Positions 1 to 8,455 of a stretch of DNA of 15,381 nt are shown in pieces. The stretch lies in NCBI GenBank assembly GCA_964610985.1, contig CAZSZJ010000028.1, forward strand, positions 1 through 15,381, written 5' to 3'. The translations under genes and the position numbers were made by a program. This DNA is from JARIHD01 sp964610985 (GTDB lineage Bacteria > Patescibacteriota > Saccharimonadia > Saccharimonadales > UBA4665). The notes under the pieces are model-generated. The model saw only the letters and a list, made by a program, of their open reading frames with translations, did not search any database and was not told the origin of the DNA. Every line of letters begins with the position of its first letter. Position 1 is the stretch's first letter.

Positions 1-482
1 AACTATTGATGCGGCAGAACCTTAGCATGATAACGGTCCATGGCCGCACTCGCAAAGAAAAGAGTAAAGTGCCAGCGCATTGGGATGACATTGACCATGT
101 GCGTGAACTCCGTGACCGTATTGCGCCCGACACGATCATCGTCGGTAACGGCGATGTCGAAAGCCGCGAGCAAGGCGAAAAACTAGCCAAAAAATACCAA
201 CTCGACGGCATCATGATCGGGCGCGGTGTATTCCATGACCCCTACGTTTTTGCGGCCCAAAGTCCGTGGCCATACAAAACGCGAGAAGAACGCATCGCCC
301 TCTACACTCAACACGTTAAGCTTTTTGCGGACACCTGGAACACGGCCGATCGCCCCGTTGTCACTCTCAACAAATTCTGCAAGATCTACATCAACGGCTT
401 TGACGGAGCAAAGGAACTGCGCGAAAAACTTATGGGTGCCGGCTCGGCTGCAGAACTGCTGGAGCTATTGCAAGCCGCATAG
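1..482 (+). CDS. tRNA-dihydrouridine synthase (Dus family), C-terminal part, cut by the window edge
   Basis: Dus enzymes are FMN-dependent reductases that convert uridine to 5,6-dihydrouridine in the D-loop of tRNA in the cytoplasm. The reading frame is open from the window edge, so the true start and the catalytic cysteine lie outside. Visible family motifs are ITVHGRT near the beginning, NGDVES (the IxNGDI-type FMN phosphate loop) and MIGRGVFHDP, the terminal barrel strand and helix that hold the flavin phosphate. The remaining ~80 residues form the helical tRNA-binding domain. The TTG and ATG codons at 6 and 9 lie inside the TIM barrel and are not starts, because residues continue in frame to the left. 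The gene ends with TAG at 480-482, and the -35 element of the next gene overlaps this stop. Family assignment is firm; the DusA/B/C subtype cannot be settled from this part. Confidence 0.93.
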   Translation, partial: LLMRQNLSMITVHGRTRKEKSKVPAHWDDIDHVRELRDRIAPDTIIVGNGDVESREQGEKLAKKYQLDGIMIGRGVFHDPYVFAAQSPWPYKTREERIALYTQHVKLFADTWNTADRPVVTLNKFCKIYINGFDGAKELREKLMGAGSAAELLELLQAA

Positions 483-508
483 ACAGCATCGCTAACTACC
501 TCTATACT
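480..508 (+). promoter_or_regulatory. Sigma70-type promoter of the ABC-2 operon, predicted leaderless
   Basis: TAGACA at 480-485 (5 of 6 matches to TTGACA), a 17-base spacer and TATACT at 503-508 (5 of 6 matches to TATAAT) form a near-consensus promoter. Only 7 bases separate the -10 hexamer from the ATG at 516, so transcription should begin at or within a base or so of the start codon. No Shine-Dalgarno sequence fits in that gap. The -35 element sits on the stop codon of the upstream gene. Confidence 0.75.
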
Positions 509-515
509 GATCTGT

Positions 516-1463
516 ATGATTACAGCCAGCAATTTGCACAAAGCGTACGGCAAAAAGGTGGCCGTCGACAATATTTCATTTGAGGTAGAAACCGGGAAGG
601 TGACCGGATTTCTGGGGCCAAACGGAGCGGGGAAGTCGACGACGATGCGCCTGATGCTCGGTCTGGATAACGGCCAGGGCACGACACTGTTTGACGGCAA
701 GCCGCTGCATACCTATGATCGGCCCTCACAAGCTGTTGGCATTTTGCTCGAGGCAAAAGCTTTTCACCCAACACGCACCGCCAAAGAACATTTGCACGTG
801 TTGGCTGCTGCTGGTGGTATTGCTGACAAGCGCGTGAATGAAGTGCTGGAACTCGTTGGTCTGCAAGCCGTAGCCAAGAAAAGGCCCGGCAAATTCTCGC
901 TTGGTATGAGCCAGCGTCTTGGCATCGCTGCCACAATTCTGGGTGAGCCCAAATACCTGATTCTCGACGAACCAGCAAACGGACTTGACCCCGAGGGTAT
1001 CGCTTGGTTGCGTAACTTCCTCAAAGAATACGCCGCCAAGGGCAACGCCGTATTTGTCTCGAGCCACCTGCTCAGCGAAATGGCGCTGATGGCCGACAAT
1101 ATTGTGGTGATCGGCAAGGGAAAACTCATTGCCAGTACTTCAATGGACGATCTGGTGGCGCATAACTCCAAATCGTCGCTACTGGTGCGTGTTGACAATA
1201 TGGCCAAACTCAAAAAAGTATTAACTGCCAAAAAGATTACCTTTGAAGCCGCAGAGAACGGCCTGAAGATCCTCGGTACCAAAACCGACGAAATCGGTAA
1301 GCTGGCGTTTGCTGAGGGCTTAACTGTCCTTGAACTTGCCCGTCACGACGCGTCGCTTGAAGATGCCTTCCTAGAGATCACTGCCAATGCGGAAGAATAT
1401 AAGGCGGTGGCCGCAACCACCTCAGCGCCGGCCAAAGCCGCGACCGAAAAGGAGAACGCATAA
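516..1463 (+). CDS. ABC-2 type exporter, ATP-binding subunit
   Basis: This is the cytoplasmic ATPase of a two-component exporter, of the BcrA/CcmA-like class that drives drug, peptide or lipid export. All nucleotide-binding motifs are present in 315 residues: Walker A GPNGAGKST at 34-42, the degenerate signature SLGMSQR at 128-134 that is typical of BcrA-like ATPases, Walker B YLILDEP at 147-153, and the switch histidine in SSHLL at 184. Residues from about 210 onward are an accessory C-terminal domain, ending in a low-complexity Ala/Thr/Lys/Glu tail from about residue 290. The gene begins at ATG 516 directly behind a strong promoter and overlaps the permease gene by one base (TAATG at 1461-1465), so the two proteins are surely made together. 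The substrate cannot be told from sequence. Confidence 0.93.
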   Translation: MITASNLHKAYGKKVAVDNISFEVETGKVTGFLGPNGAGKSTTMRLMLGLDNGQGTTLFDGKPLHTYDRPSQAVGILLEAKAFHPTRTAKEHLHVLAAAGGIADKRVNEVLELVGLQAVAKKRPGKFSLGMSQRLGIAATILGEPKYLILDEPANGLDPEGIAWLRNFLKEYAAKGNAVFVSSHLLSEMALMADNIVVIGKGKLIASTSMDDLVAHNSKSSLLVRVDNMAKLKKVLTAKKITFEAAENGLKILGTKTDEIGKLAFAEGLTVLELARHDASLEDAFLEITANAEEYKAVAATTSAPAKAATEKENA

Positions 1464-2206
1464 TGCTGCGCGAACTAAAATCCGAATTTCGAAAACTACT
1501 GAGCATTCGGTCGACTTACGTCATTACGGCCGTCGCGCTGGTCCTTACCGGATTTATATCTTTGGTTGCCATGGGAGTTCAGTCCAATGGTGACTTCACA
1601 TCGACCGGTATGCAGCACGCCATTCTGGATATCGTTCCAATCATGGGCACGTTTGTAGGGCTGATTGCCATACTGCTCATTGGCCACGAGTACCGCTACA
1701 ACACCATTTATTACACACTTACATCCACTAATAATCGCCTCAAGGTTTTGGCTGCAAAATTGATTGCTACCGGTTTGTTTGGCGTAGTGTTCGCGCTCCT
1801 TACCATTATTTGGACGCTGGCTATGGTCAGTTTGGGCCTCAAGTGGGGTGGTCACCACATTGGGCCGCAGGATATAGAGGTAGCAAGTGTGCTTTGGAAG
1901 AGTGTCGCTTACATGGTTTCGACCGCTTGGTTTGGCCTGCTGCTTGGTTTTGTTTCGCGTAATATGACCTTCGCGCTGGTAGCGTACTTTATGATTCCGG
2001 TCGTCGAACCAATCGCACTGTTTTTGCTCAAGCTTAATGCCAATTACTTTCCAGTATCGGCGCAAAATAATATTTTGTCTATGGGGCCAAGCCTGTCTAG
2101 CGAGGGGATGTTTACCGCGTTGGCTTCGCTCGGTATATTTGGGCTGTACCTCCTGGCGCTACTGATCGCTTCAATATTCTTGTTTGTAAAACGCGACGCC
2201 AATTAG
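1463..2206 (+). CDS. ABC-2 type exporter, permease subunit
   Basis: This 247-residue integral membrane protein is the transport channel partner of the preceding ATPase. It shows the usual ABC-2 layout: a short basic cytoplasmic N terminus (MLRELKSEFRK), a first hydrophobic segment at about 18-38, a loop, then about five more membrane segments (roughly 57-75, 98-125, 147-163, 168-190 and 220-242). The motif GHEYRYNTIYYTLT near residue 75 is the conserved cytoplasmic stretch after the second helix in this family, where the pattern is typically GxEYxxGTIrxxL. Translation is coupled to the ATPase gene by the TAATG junction, with an AAGGAG Shine-Dalgarno sequence at 1449-1454 placed 8 bases before the ATG. 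The protein ends in a positively charged KRDAN tail, as expected for a cytoplasmic C terminus. Confidence 0.9.
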   Translation: MLRELKSEFRKLLSIRSTYVITAVALVLTGFISLVAMGVQSNGDFTSTGMQHAILDIVPIMGTFVGLIAILLIGHEYRYNTIYYTLTSTNNRLKVLAAKLIATGLFGVVFALLTIIWTLAMVSLGLKWGGHHIGPQDIEVASVLWKSVAYMVSTAWFGLLLGFVSRNMTFALVAYFMIPVVEPIALFLLKLNANYFPVSAQNNILSMGPSLSSEGMFTALASLGIFGLYLLALLIASIFLFVKRDAN

Positions 2207-2236
2207 CGGCTTTTGGGAGTTGGAGCGCGGCCAGTC

Positions 2237-3520
2237 ATGGAGCACATCGTTGACCTGCATACGCATTCGCATTATTCGCGCGCGACTAGTAAAGATAGCA
2301 CGCTCGAAGGTCTGTACAAATGGGGTAAAATAAAGGGCATCAACATTATCGGTACCGGCGACTTTACACATCCCGCCTGGTTCTTGGAGCTGCGCGCAAA
2401 ATTGGAGCCGGCCGAAGGCGGTCTATACAAATTAAAAGACGAACTAGCCGGACCTATCGACGCGCACCTGCCGTCGAGTGTTCGCAGCCAGATGATCAGA
2501 TTTATTCCAACGGTCGAAATTGCTACTATTTACAAAAAAGGCGACAGGGTGCGCAAACTGCACCAGCTGATTGTTTTGCCGAATCTGGCTAATGTTGCTG
2601 CACTAAACGAGCGGCTAGAACGCATCGGCAACCTTAAGGCTGACGGCCGCCCGATCCTGGGTCTTGATTCCAAAGAACTGTTGCGGCATGCACTGGAAGT
2701 TAACCCTGACGCACTGTATATTCCGGCCCATATCTGGACTCCGTGGTTCGGGTTATTTGGTTCTAAGTCTGGATTTGATTCAATTCAGGAGGCATACGAT
2801 GAACTTGCACCCCATGTCCGAGCTATTGAAACAGGTTTGTCTTCCGACCCAGCGATGAATGCCCGTTTGAGCGGCCTGGAGGGAATTGCCATAACATCGC
2901 ACTCCGACGCACATTCGCCAGCAAAACTGGGGCGCGAGGCAACGGTGCTGCGCGGCAACGCATCGTGGCAGGATCTTCGCGGTGCGCTTACTACCAATGA
3001 CGACCGTTTAGCGGGGACGATCGAATTCTTTCCCGAAGAGGGCAAATATCATGCAGATGGGCATAGGGTTTGTAATGTGCGGTTTACGCCAGCTCAGACG
3101 CGCGCGGCTGACGGTCTGTGTCCAGAGTGCGGTAAGCCTTTGGTTGTGGGCGTCAACTATCGTGTCGAAGAATTAGCCGACCGTGCCCTGCCCCGAACAA
3201 TTTCCAAACAAGTGGAGTACATTGTGCCATTAACAGAGGTGCTTGCTGAACTGAGAGGTGTTAAATCTGTCCAAGGTAAGGCCCTGCTGGCCGACTACCA
3301 CAATCTGGTCGCGGCTTTTGGCAGCGAGTTCGACATTTTGCGAACAGTCCCAGTAGAGGCAATTCGTGACCATTCACCGATCATTGGTCTGGCTATAGAC
3401 CGTATTCGAAATGGCCAAGTGCACCGCGAACCCGGCTACGATGGCGTATTTGGAACGATCAAAGTATTTAAGGATGCACAGGAGCGCGCCGAAACCACGG
3501 CGCAGTTATCGCTACTATGA
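2237..3520 (+). CDS. Endonuclease Q-like PHP-domain nuclease with Zn ribbon
   Basis: EndoQ family proteins (PHP domain plus zinc ribbon) nick DNA 5' of deaminated bases such as uracil and hypoxanthine; the activity is established for archaeal and a few bacterial members. Counted from ATG 2237, the 427 residues carry the PHP metal motifs DLHTHSHYSR at 6-15, the family-specific ATSKD at 16-20, GTGDFTHP at 39-46, PTVEIATIY at 91-99, H109, PAHIWTPWFG at 163-172 and SHSDAHSP at 221-228. A zinc-ribbon-like segment follows: HADGHRVC at 272-279 and CPECGKPL at 295-302, then GVNYRVEELADR. I chose ATG 2237 because the homologous region begins there and GGAG at 2222-2225 lies upstream; an in-frame TTG at 2213 would add eight poor residues. 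The gene overlaps the helicase gene by ATGA, implying joint function in repair of deaminated DNA. Confidence 0.88.
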   Translation: MEHIVDLHTHSHYSRATSKDSTLEGLYKWGKIKGINIIGTGDFTHPAWFLELRAKLEPAEGGLYKLKDELAGPIDAHLPSSVRSQMIRFIPTVEIATIYKKGDRVRKLHQLIVLPNLANVAALNERLERIGNLKADGRPILGLDSKELLRHALEVNPDALYIPAHIWTPWFGLFGSKSGFDSIQEAYDELAPHVRAIETGLSSDPAMNARLSGLEGIAITSHSDAHSPAKLGREATVLRGNASWQDLRGALTTNDDRLAGTIEFFPEEGKYHADGHRVCNVRFTPAQTRAADGLCPECGKPLVVGVNYRVEELADRALPRTISKQVEYIVPLTEVLAELRGVKSVQGKALLADYHNLVAAFGSEFDILRTVPVEAIRDHSPIIGLAIDRIRNGQVHREPGYDGVFGTIKVFKDAQERAETTAQLSLL

Positions 3521-5253
3521 TACAGCAATACAATGCCGAACAATCAACGGCTATAGGGGCTGCCGCCGGCCCGGTCATCATCGTAGCCGGACCAGGAACA
3601 GGCAAAACCAGAACGCTTACGGCGCGGATCGCGCATCTTGTCCGCGAATGGCATGTACCTGCCGAAGCGATTTTAGCCCTCACCTTCACCAACAAAGCGG
3701 CCCGCGAAATGCAGGAACGTATTAGCAGCGAACTGGCCGGGGAGCAAATGCCATTTATTGCCACCTTCCATGCCCTGGCAAATAAGATATGCCCCATGCC
3801 ACCAGAAACGTCGCTGGTGACCGAGATTGAACGCGCTGCAATTATAGAGGTTGTGCGTGCCAAAACAAAAACAAAACTAAAAGCCCGGGAGATCAGTTTA
3901 TTAATCTCGCGTGCCAAAAACCAACCGCATATGACTGGCGACACCGAGACTATAAAACTGGTAAGGGCGTTTAACGCGACCTTGCAACACCAAAACGCCT
4001 ACGATTATGATGACCTACTGCGCCGCCTGTACGATTCGCTGCAAGACGCGGCGTTTCGGGGGACCTTGCCCTACACGCACATCTTAGTCGACGAATTTCA
4101 AGACACGAACGAATTGCAATACGAGATTATTAAGCTGCTGAACACGACCGATAATCTCTTTATTATAGGTGATCCATTGCAATCCATTTACGGTTTTCGC
4201 GGGGCGAGCTCACAGATCTTTAAGCAGTTTGCTGCCGATTTTCCAGGGGCGAAGCAGATAACGCTCAGTACTAATTATCGGTCCGCCCCCCAGATTGTGT
4301 TGGCCGCAAATTACATTTTTCCGGGTGGTGCCCAGCTGCGTGCTCATCGCACTGATCCCGGTATCGTCCAAGCGATCGAATGCCTGAATGAGTACGGCGA
4401 AGCCGATTGGATAGTTGCGAATATCGAGCAGCAGATCGGCGGCAGCGACATGGTCGGCAGTAGCCAGCATCACGCGCATAACGAGCGGCGCACCTTTGCA
4501 GATCTTGCCGTACTCACCCGTACACACACTGCGGTTCGCAGTATTCAGAAGGCACTCCAAAAGTCGGGCATTCCGTTTCAGGTTGTGGGCGAAGGCTCAC
4601 CGTACGAGCAACCGCACGCTACGCTCATCATTCAGGCGTTTGGTTATTTGGCGGGGCTTATGGAGTCGCCCGTGGTCAAAGGTTTGAGTGCCGAGCAGGT
4701 CAAGCTTGTGCTCGAACCAATAAAGTCCCAGGCGCATAGCACACCCTTGACTGCGCTGGCCGTAAAGATCTTACGGGTGCTCGGCATGACCAACCACGAA
4801 CCGGCTCAGGAGTTTACCAACACTCTTGTGCAGTACGACCACCTAAAACCCGACGCTTATGTAGCGCACATTCAAAAGATTGCCGAACAAGAATACTATG
4901 ATCCATCCGCCGGTGCGGTGACGCTCCTGACCATTCACGCGTCCAAAGGCTTGGAATTTCCTGTCGTCTTTTTGGCGGCTGCCGAAGAGGGTATTTTGCC
5001 ACTCATGCACCATGGGCAAGTAGCCGACCTTGATGAAGAGAGACGGTTATTTTACGTTGCCGCGACCCGTGCCCGCGACGAACTGCATTTGCTGTATACC
5101 CAGAAACGTCGTGGTCAACCGGCTGAAATATCACGGTTTATGCAGGACTTGCCTGCAGCCATCATGCCCAGGATCTCTGATCCTGCTATCCCGGCTCAAC
5201 TGGAGCGTATCCAGCGAAACGCCCAAAAACGCGCTCAGTCCAAATTGTTTTAA
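3517..5253 (+). CDS. UvrD/PcrA-like superfamily 1A DNA helicase, compact form
   Basis: SF1A 3'-5' DNA helicases unwind nicked or damaged DNA during excision repair and recombination. All motifs are in order in this 578-residue protein: Walker A AGPGTGKT 24-31, motif Ia LTFTNKAAREM 55-65, motif II VDEFQDTNELQ 191-201, motif III IGDPLQSIYGFRGA 217-230, motif IV LSTNYRS 250-256, motif V LTIHASKGLEFPVVF 471-485 and motif VI DEERRLFYVAATRA 506-519. It is about 140 residues shorter than typical UvrD or PcrA (about 720), and the stretch between motifs IV and V seems too short for a full 2B domain. The start codon overlaps the nuclease stop (ATGA at 3517-3520) and no clear Shine-Dalgarno sequence precedes it, so translation is probably coupled. 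The likely role is to unwind from the nick made by the upstream EndoQ-like enzyme; that partnership is inference. Confidence 0.93.
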   Translation: MIQQYNAEQSTAIGAAAGPVIIVAGPGTGKTRTLTARIAHLVREWHVPAEAILALTFTNKAAREMQERISSELAGEQMPFIATFHALANKICPMPPETSLVTEIERAAIIEVVRAKTKTKLKAREISLLISRAKNQPHMTGDTETIKLVRAFNATLQHQNAYDYDDLLRRLYDSLQDAAFRGTLPYTHILVDEFQDTNELQYEIIKLLNTTDNLFIIGDPLQSIYGFRGASSQIFKQFAADFPGAKQITLSTNYRSAPQIVLAANYIFPGGAQLRAHRTDPGIVQAIECLNEYGEADWIVANIEQQIGGSDMVGSSQHHAHNERRTFADLAVLTRTHTAVRSIQKALQKSGIPFQVVGEGSPYEQPHATLIIQAFGYLAGLMESPVVKGLSAEQVKLVLEPIKSQAHSTPLTALAVKILRVLGMTNHEPAQEFTNTLVQYDHLKPDAYVAHIQKIAEQEYYDPSAGAVTLLTIHASKGLEFPVVFLAAAEEGILPLMHHGQVADLDEERRLFYVAATRARDELHLLYTQKRRGQPAEISRFMQDLPAAIMPRISDPAIPAQLERIQRNAQKRAQSKLF

Positions 5254-5284
5254 GCCTACCCTAAAAGCAGTGACTCTGATAATC

Positions 5285-5293
5285 TGCTATGCT
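5285..5293 (+). promoter_or_regulatory. Possible extended -10 promoter for the MFS gene
   Basis: TGCTATGCT reads as an extended -10 (TGn followed by TATGCT) about 25 bases before the preferred start at 5319. No matching -35 hexamer is found 16-18 bases upstream, which extended -10 promoters can do without. The competing GATAAT at 5278-5283 lacks both a -35 and a TGn. A Shine-Dalgarno sequence AAAGGG follows at 5305-5310. Support is modest. Confidence 0.3.
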
Positions 5294-5318
5294 ATGTCAA
5301 TAGCAAAGGGCAATGAGG

Positions 5319-6518
5319 ATGCTGAAGAACGTCTATAAACTGTATGCACTAAATCTGCTCGTGGGCATCGTTTTTTGGTATCCCATCGAGAAGCTATTTC
5401 TGACCGAAATTGGTGCGGGACCATTTGGCATTAGTATTAATGCGCTGATATTCTTGGTCACGCTGATTATTTTTGATGTGCCGTCAGGCGTATTGGCTGA
5501 CAAATGGAAACGCAAATACACCTTACTGCTTGCCCTCGCCTGTTTTATTGTCGCATGTCTGATGGGCGGTATGAGTCACACGTGGTTGCAATATCTGCCC
5601 ATGAACATTTTGCTCGGTGGTTTTGTAGTGCTGACGAGCGGCACATTTCAGGCCATGATGTATGATAGCCTGCGCGATATCGATCGCCAGCAAGAATACG
5701 ATAAACATCAGGGCCGGTCATATGCTCTGTTTTTGACCGGATTGGGACTCAGTTCGCTTGCAGGCGGTTACCTTGCCGATTGGTTTAGTATGCCGGCCAC
5801 GTACTTTATGACCGCGGCCGTGATGATACCGGCGGTCATCGTGGCCCTCAGTCTAGTCGAACCGCAGTCGCACAAACAAGTATCTGACCGCAAACTCAAA
5901 GAACATGTTCGGTTTAGTGTACAGCAGTTGTTAGCGAGCAGGTTGCTTTTACAGCTTGCACTACTGCTGACTGTTGTCGGTATTTTGCGCGGCACATACA
6001 ATGAATACTCGGGACTGCTCTATATCGCTCTGGGATTTTCGGTAATACCTATGGGATACGCTAACGCCGCAAAATGGCTGATTAGTTCGCTTGGGCAACT
6101 GGTTGCGCCGAAGATCGGCCGCCGTGCGCTTGCTCTGGTGCCTGCGTTCTTTATAGTTTTTTTGTTGTTTAGCTTGCTGCACACCCGATGGACGCTGGTG
6201 TTCTTTTTTGTTGCCGGGTTCTTGTATTCCGTTATCGCCAATCAGACGGAAGCTGCGATCCAGGACCACACGCCCAGCGAAGTCCGTGCGACCACGCTGT
6301 CAGTGCTTAGCTTTGCGAGCAATGTACTACTTGTTCCGCTCGGGCTACTATTTGGATGGATCGCCGAACGAGTCAATGTATTTAGCGCGTATCTTATGAT
6401 TAGTTTGATCGGCATGATGTACTTGGCGATCTGGTTTGTCCAGGGCCGTTATGTCCTTAGAACTTTGCCAATGCCAAAAGCTCACATACAGCCGACAATC
6501 GAGGAAGAACTAAAGTAG
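5319..6518 (+). CDS. MFS (major facilitator superfamily) transporter
   Basis: This is a 12-helix secondary transporter of the cytoplasmic membrane, probably a proton-coupled efflux protein; the substrate is unknown. From ATG 5319 (399 residues) the diagnostic motif A appears between helices 2 and 3 as GVLADKWKRK at 57-66, preceded by DVPSG, a pattern common in MFS drug and sugar efflux proteins. Twelve hydrophobic segments are visible with a central polar loop around residues 172-190 (VEPQSHKQVSDRKLKEH). EVRATTLSVLSF near residue 325 matches the conserved stretch leading into helix 11 in many efflux MFS proteins. An alternative ATG at 5313 adds two residues, but AAAGGG at 5305-5310 lies 8 bases from 5319 and only 2 from 5313, which favours 5319. 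The gene ends 5 bases before the end of the converging permease gene. Confidence 0.88.
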   Translation: MLKNVYKLYALNLLVGIVFWYPIEKLFLTEIGAGPFGISINALIFLVTLIIFDVPSGVLADKWKRKYTLLLALACFIVACLMGGMSHTWLQYLPMNILLGGFVVLTSGTFQAMMYDSLRDIDRQQEYDKHQGRSYALFLTGLGLSSLAGGYLADWFSMPATYFMTAAVMIPAVIVALSLVEPQSHKQVSDRKLKEHVRFSVQQLLASRLLLQLALLLTVVGILRGTYNEYSGLLYIALGFSVIPMGYANAAKWLISSLGQLVAPKIGRRALALVPAFFIVFLLFSLLHTRWTLVFFFVAGFLYSVIANQTEAAIQDHTPSEVRATTLSVLSFASNVLLVPLGLLFGWIAERVNVFSAYLMISLIGMMYLAIWFVQGRYVLRTLPMPKAHIQPTIEEELK

Positions 6519-6523
6519 GCTTT

Positions 6524-8455
6524 TTACGTATCGTCGCGCATGTCGCGGATCGGGTTTCGTCGGACATTGCGTAGCAGCGGAATGCTGATGCTAATGAGGC
6601 TGATGCAAAGGGACAAGCCAACCAGAAGCAGGATATCTGGTAAGTACAGGTGGAAGAGTGAAAAGCTGCGATCGAGATTCTGGGCGTTATATGCGACGAG
6701 GGCTTGCACGGTCAGGTCTTCGGCATAGCGGCTCTGTGCGACCATAGCCGCAATCGAACCACCAAGGACGGCGAATCCACTGATGAGCAGCGACACGATA
6801 AACGTGTAGAGAATATAGATCTGGGCGATGTCCATGCGTTTTGCGCCAATGGCACGGAAGACGGCCGTTTCGCGGCGGCTGTCGGCGATCATGCGCCCCA
6901 CGGTGCCCATCATGATAATCGAGCCAATTGCAGCAACTACGAGCGCGGCGATGGTAAAGAATTTGCCGAATTGTTTTTTGGCATCCTCGAGTGCGAGGCT
7001 GTTGCTTCCGAAGGCGTTCAGCGAGTATTGCTGTCCTTTTTTGATGCACTCCTTAAAGACATTCGACTGGTCGCCAGGATCCATGTAGTCGGGCCGGCAG
7101 CTCTTTTCGTCGATGAACTTTTTAGCCTGGGCTGAAGTGCGGAATTCGGCGTACTGCGTGGGAATCTGACCATTCGTTACGGCTCTGCTAGGGTCAAAGT
7201 AAGAAGCGACTACGGGATTTTTCAGACTCTCCTCAAGCGGTGTAAACCATCCAATGCCAATTGATGACCCAACCATTGATCCGATGATCTGACTGATACC
7301 AATTGCGCTTTGAAAGTCGTAATCTGGCGTCAGGCCGACGATGCGAAATGAGATAGTCGACTGCGATGGGGCTTGCTGGCCAAACATTTGGTCGAATTGC
7401 AGCTGTTTTGCATCCTGTTTTTTCCGATCGGCGCTGCGTACATCTCGGATGACCGGCGCGGCGGTGCAGGGTTCTTTGGGAAGACCGTATATCAGGTCGG
7501 GCTTGACGTATTCTTTGTTCTTTTTGTTGCGCTCGATTTCTTGCTGGGTGCTTATGGCGTTGCTAATGAGAGCTGACGATGCCGAATTGCGGTAACAGAC
7601 ATTAAATCGTACTTGGGCGGCTTTTTGGCGTAATTCTTTGGTGCGGGCTAGTTTATCGGTAGAGCTGGCGGTTCCCGGCAGGGTTTTTAGGTTAAGTAGT
7701 TCTTCTGCTGCCGACACGGGTATGATGACCGGAATACTGCCGTCGTCGCCCACCTTAAGGCTTTGACCTTTGATGGCGAATGGTTGCAGTAGGCCGGCGC
7801 TCATGAGCGACCATTGACCAACAAAAGAATCAACGCCCCGTGGCGGACCATACTGCTGTTTCATGCCATTGTTGGCAGAATCGTACGATTCTTTACCATC
7901 TTTGAGTACTTGCATTGAGCTATCTTGCGTATAAGGCGCGTAGCGACTTGAAAAAGCGGCAAATGCCCCATACGGCTCGGCAATTTTCTTAAAGTCTTCG
8001 GTGCTGCGGGGTGGATTCTTTTGGAAATATTCGGCGATTGCCTGCCGGCCCGCGAGTGTTTCGCCGTTTACGGATTGCTCTTTGCCGTTCGGACCGTCAA
8101 ATTCATTAACGACCGGCTGTTCGCTTTGTTCGCTGTACTCGATGTTTAGTTTTTTTGCTTCTGCTTTTTTGCGGGCAACGATATCTTTTTGAATCTCACG
8201 GGCACGACTAATGATTTCAGGTTTTGCAAAGGTGTTCCCGCCGCTGACCGTATCGTAACCTGTCACTACAAATCGTTTGCCGAGACCCTCCTCGCCAAAC
8301 GATTGAATGCTGGCAAAAGCTCCGCGGAAAATGAGTGATCCGGCAATAAGCGCAGTAAAGAGCAGACCTGAAATCACGACCGTAATGATAAGCCGGACCT
8401 TGCGGGTGCGCAGTTTGGTGAGCGAAAGTGTCAGTGTGTCGCGAATGGTAATCAT
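6524..8455 (-). CDS. MacB/FtsX-family ABC exporter permease with large extracytoplasmic domain
   Basis: This 643-residue permease has the MacB topology: one N-terminal membrane helix (about 21-43), a large extracytoplasmic domain of about 450 residues, then the FtsX domain with three helices near 498-521, 546-574 and 605-628. The loop GRMIADSRRETAVFRAIGAK after the second helix is the classical FtsX/MacB coupling segment, and the protein ends with RNVRRNPIRDMRDDT, again typical. MacB-type systems act as mechanotransmitters that extract or expel lipids, peptides or toxins rather than moving solutes through the membrane. The ATPase partner is encoded immediately upstream and overlaps by ATGA (8452-8455). 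The ectodomain is Lys/Gln-rich, contains several cysteines and is larger than the roughly 200-residue periplasmic domain of E. coli MacB. The function is assigned at family level only. Confidence 0.88.
   Translation of the reverse strand: MITIRDTLTLSLTKLRTRKVRLIITVVISGLLFTALIAGSLIFRGAFASIQSFGEEGLGKRFVVTGYDTVSGGNTFAKPEIISRAREIQKDIVARKKAEAKKLNIEYSEQSEQPVVNEFDGPNGKEQSVNGETLAGRQAIAEYFQKNPPRSTEDFKKIAEPYGAFAAFSSRYAPYTQDSSMQVLKDGKESYDSANNGMKQQYGPPRGVDSFVGQWSLMSAGLLQPFAIKGQSLKVGDDGSIPVIIPVSAAEELLNLKTLPGTASSTDKLARTKELRQKAAQVRFNVCYRNSASSALISNAISTQQEIERNKKNKEYVKPDLIYGLPKEPCTAAPVIRDVRSADRKKQDAKQLQFDQMFGQQAPSQSTISFRIVGLTPDYDFQSAIGISQIIGSMVGSSIGIGWFTPLEESLKNPVVASYFDPSRAVTNGQIPTQYAEFRTSAQAKKFIDEKSCRPDYMDPGDQSNVFKECIKKGQQYSLNAFGSNSLALEDAKKQFGKFFTIAALVVAAIGSIIMMGTVGRMIADSRRETAVFRAIGAKRMDIAQIYILYTFIVSLLISGFAVLGGSIAAMVAQSRYAEDLTVQALVAYNAQNLDRSFSLFHLYLPDILLLVGLSLCISLISISIPLLRNVRRNPIRDMRDDT

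Noticed and set aside
520..978. Long open frames antisense to the ABC ATPase, UvrD and other genes
   Set aside because: They lie opposite genes with strong family motifs, lack ribosome sites, and have compositions expected of complementary-strand shadows.
2213..2236. Upstream TTG start for the EndoQ-like gene
   Set aside because: It would add eight residues with no family match, and the GGAG at 2222-2225 would then lie inside the coding region rather than before the start.
6519..6523. Terminator between the converging MFS and permease genes
   Set aside because: Only 5 bases lie between the stop codons and no hairpin with a T-run is visible there.
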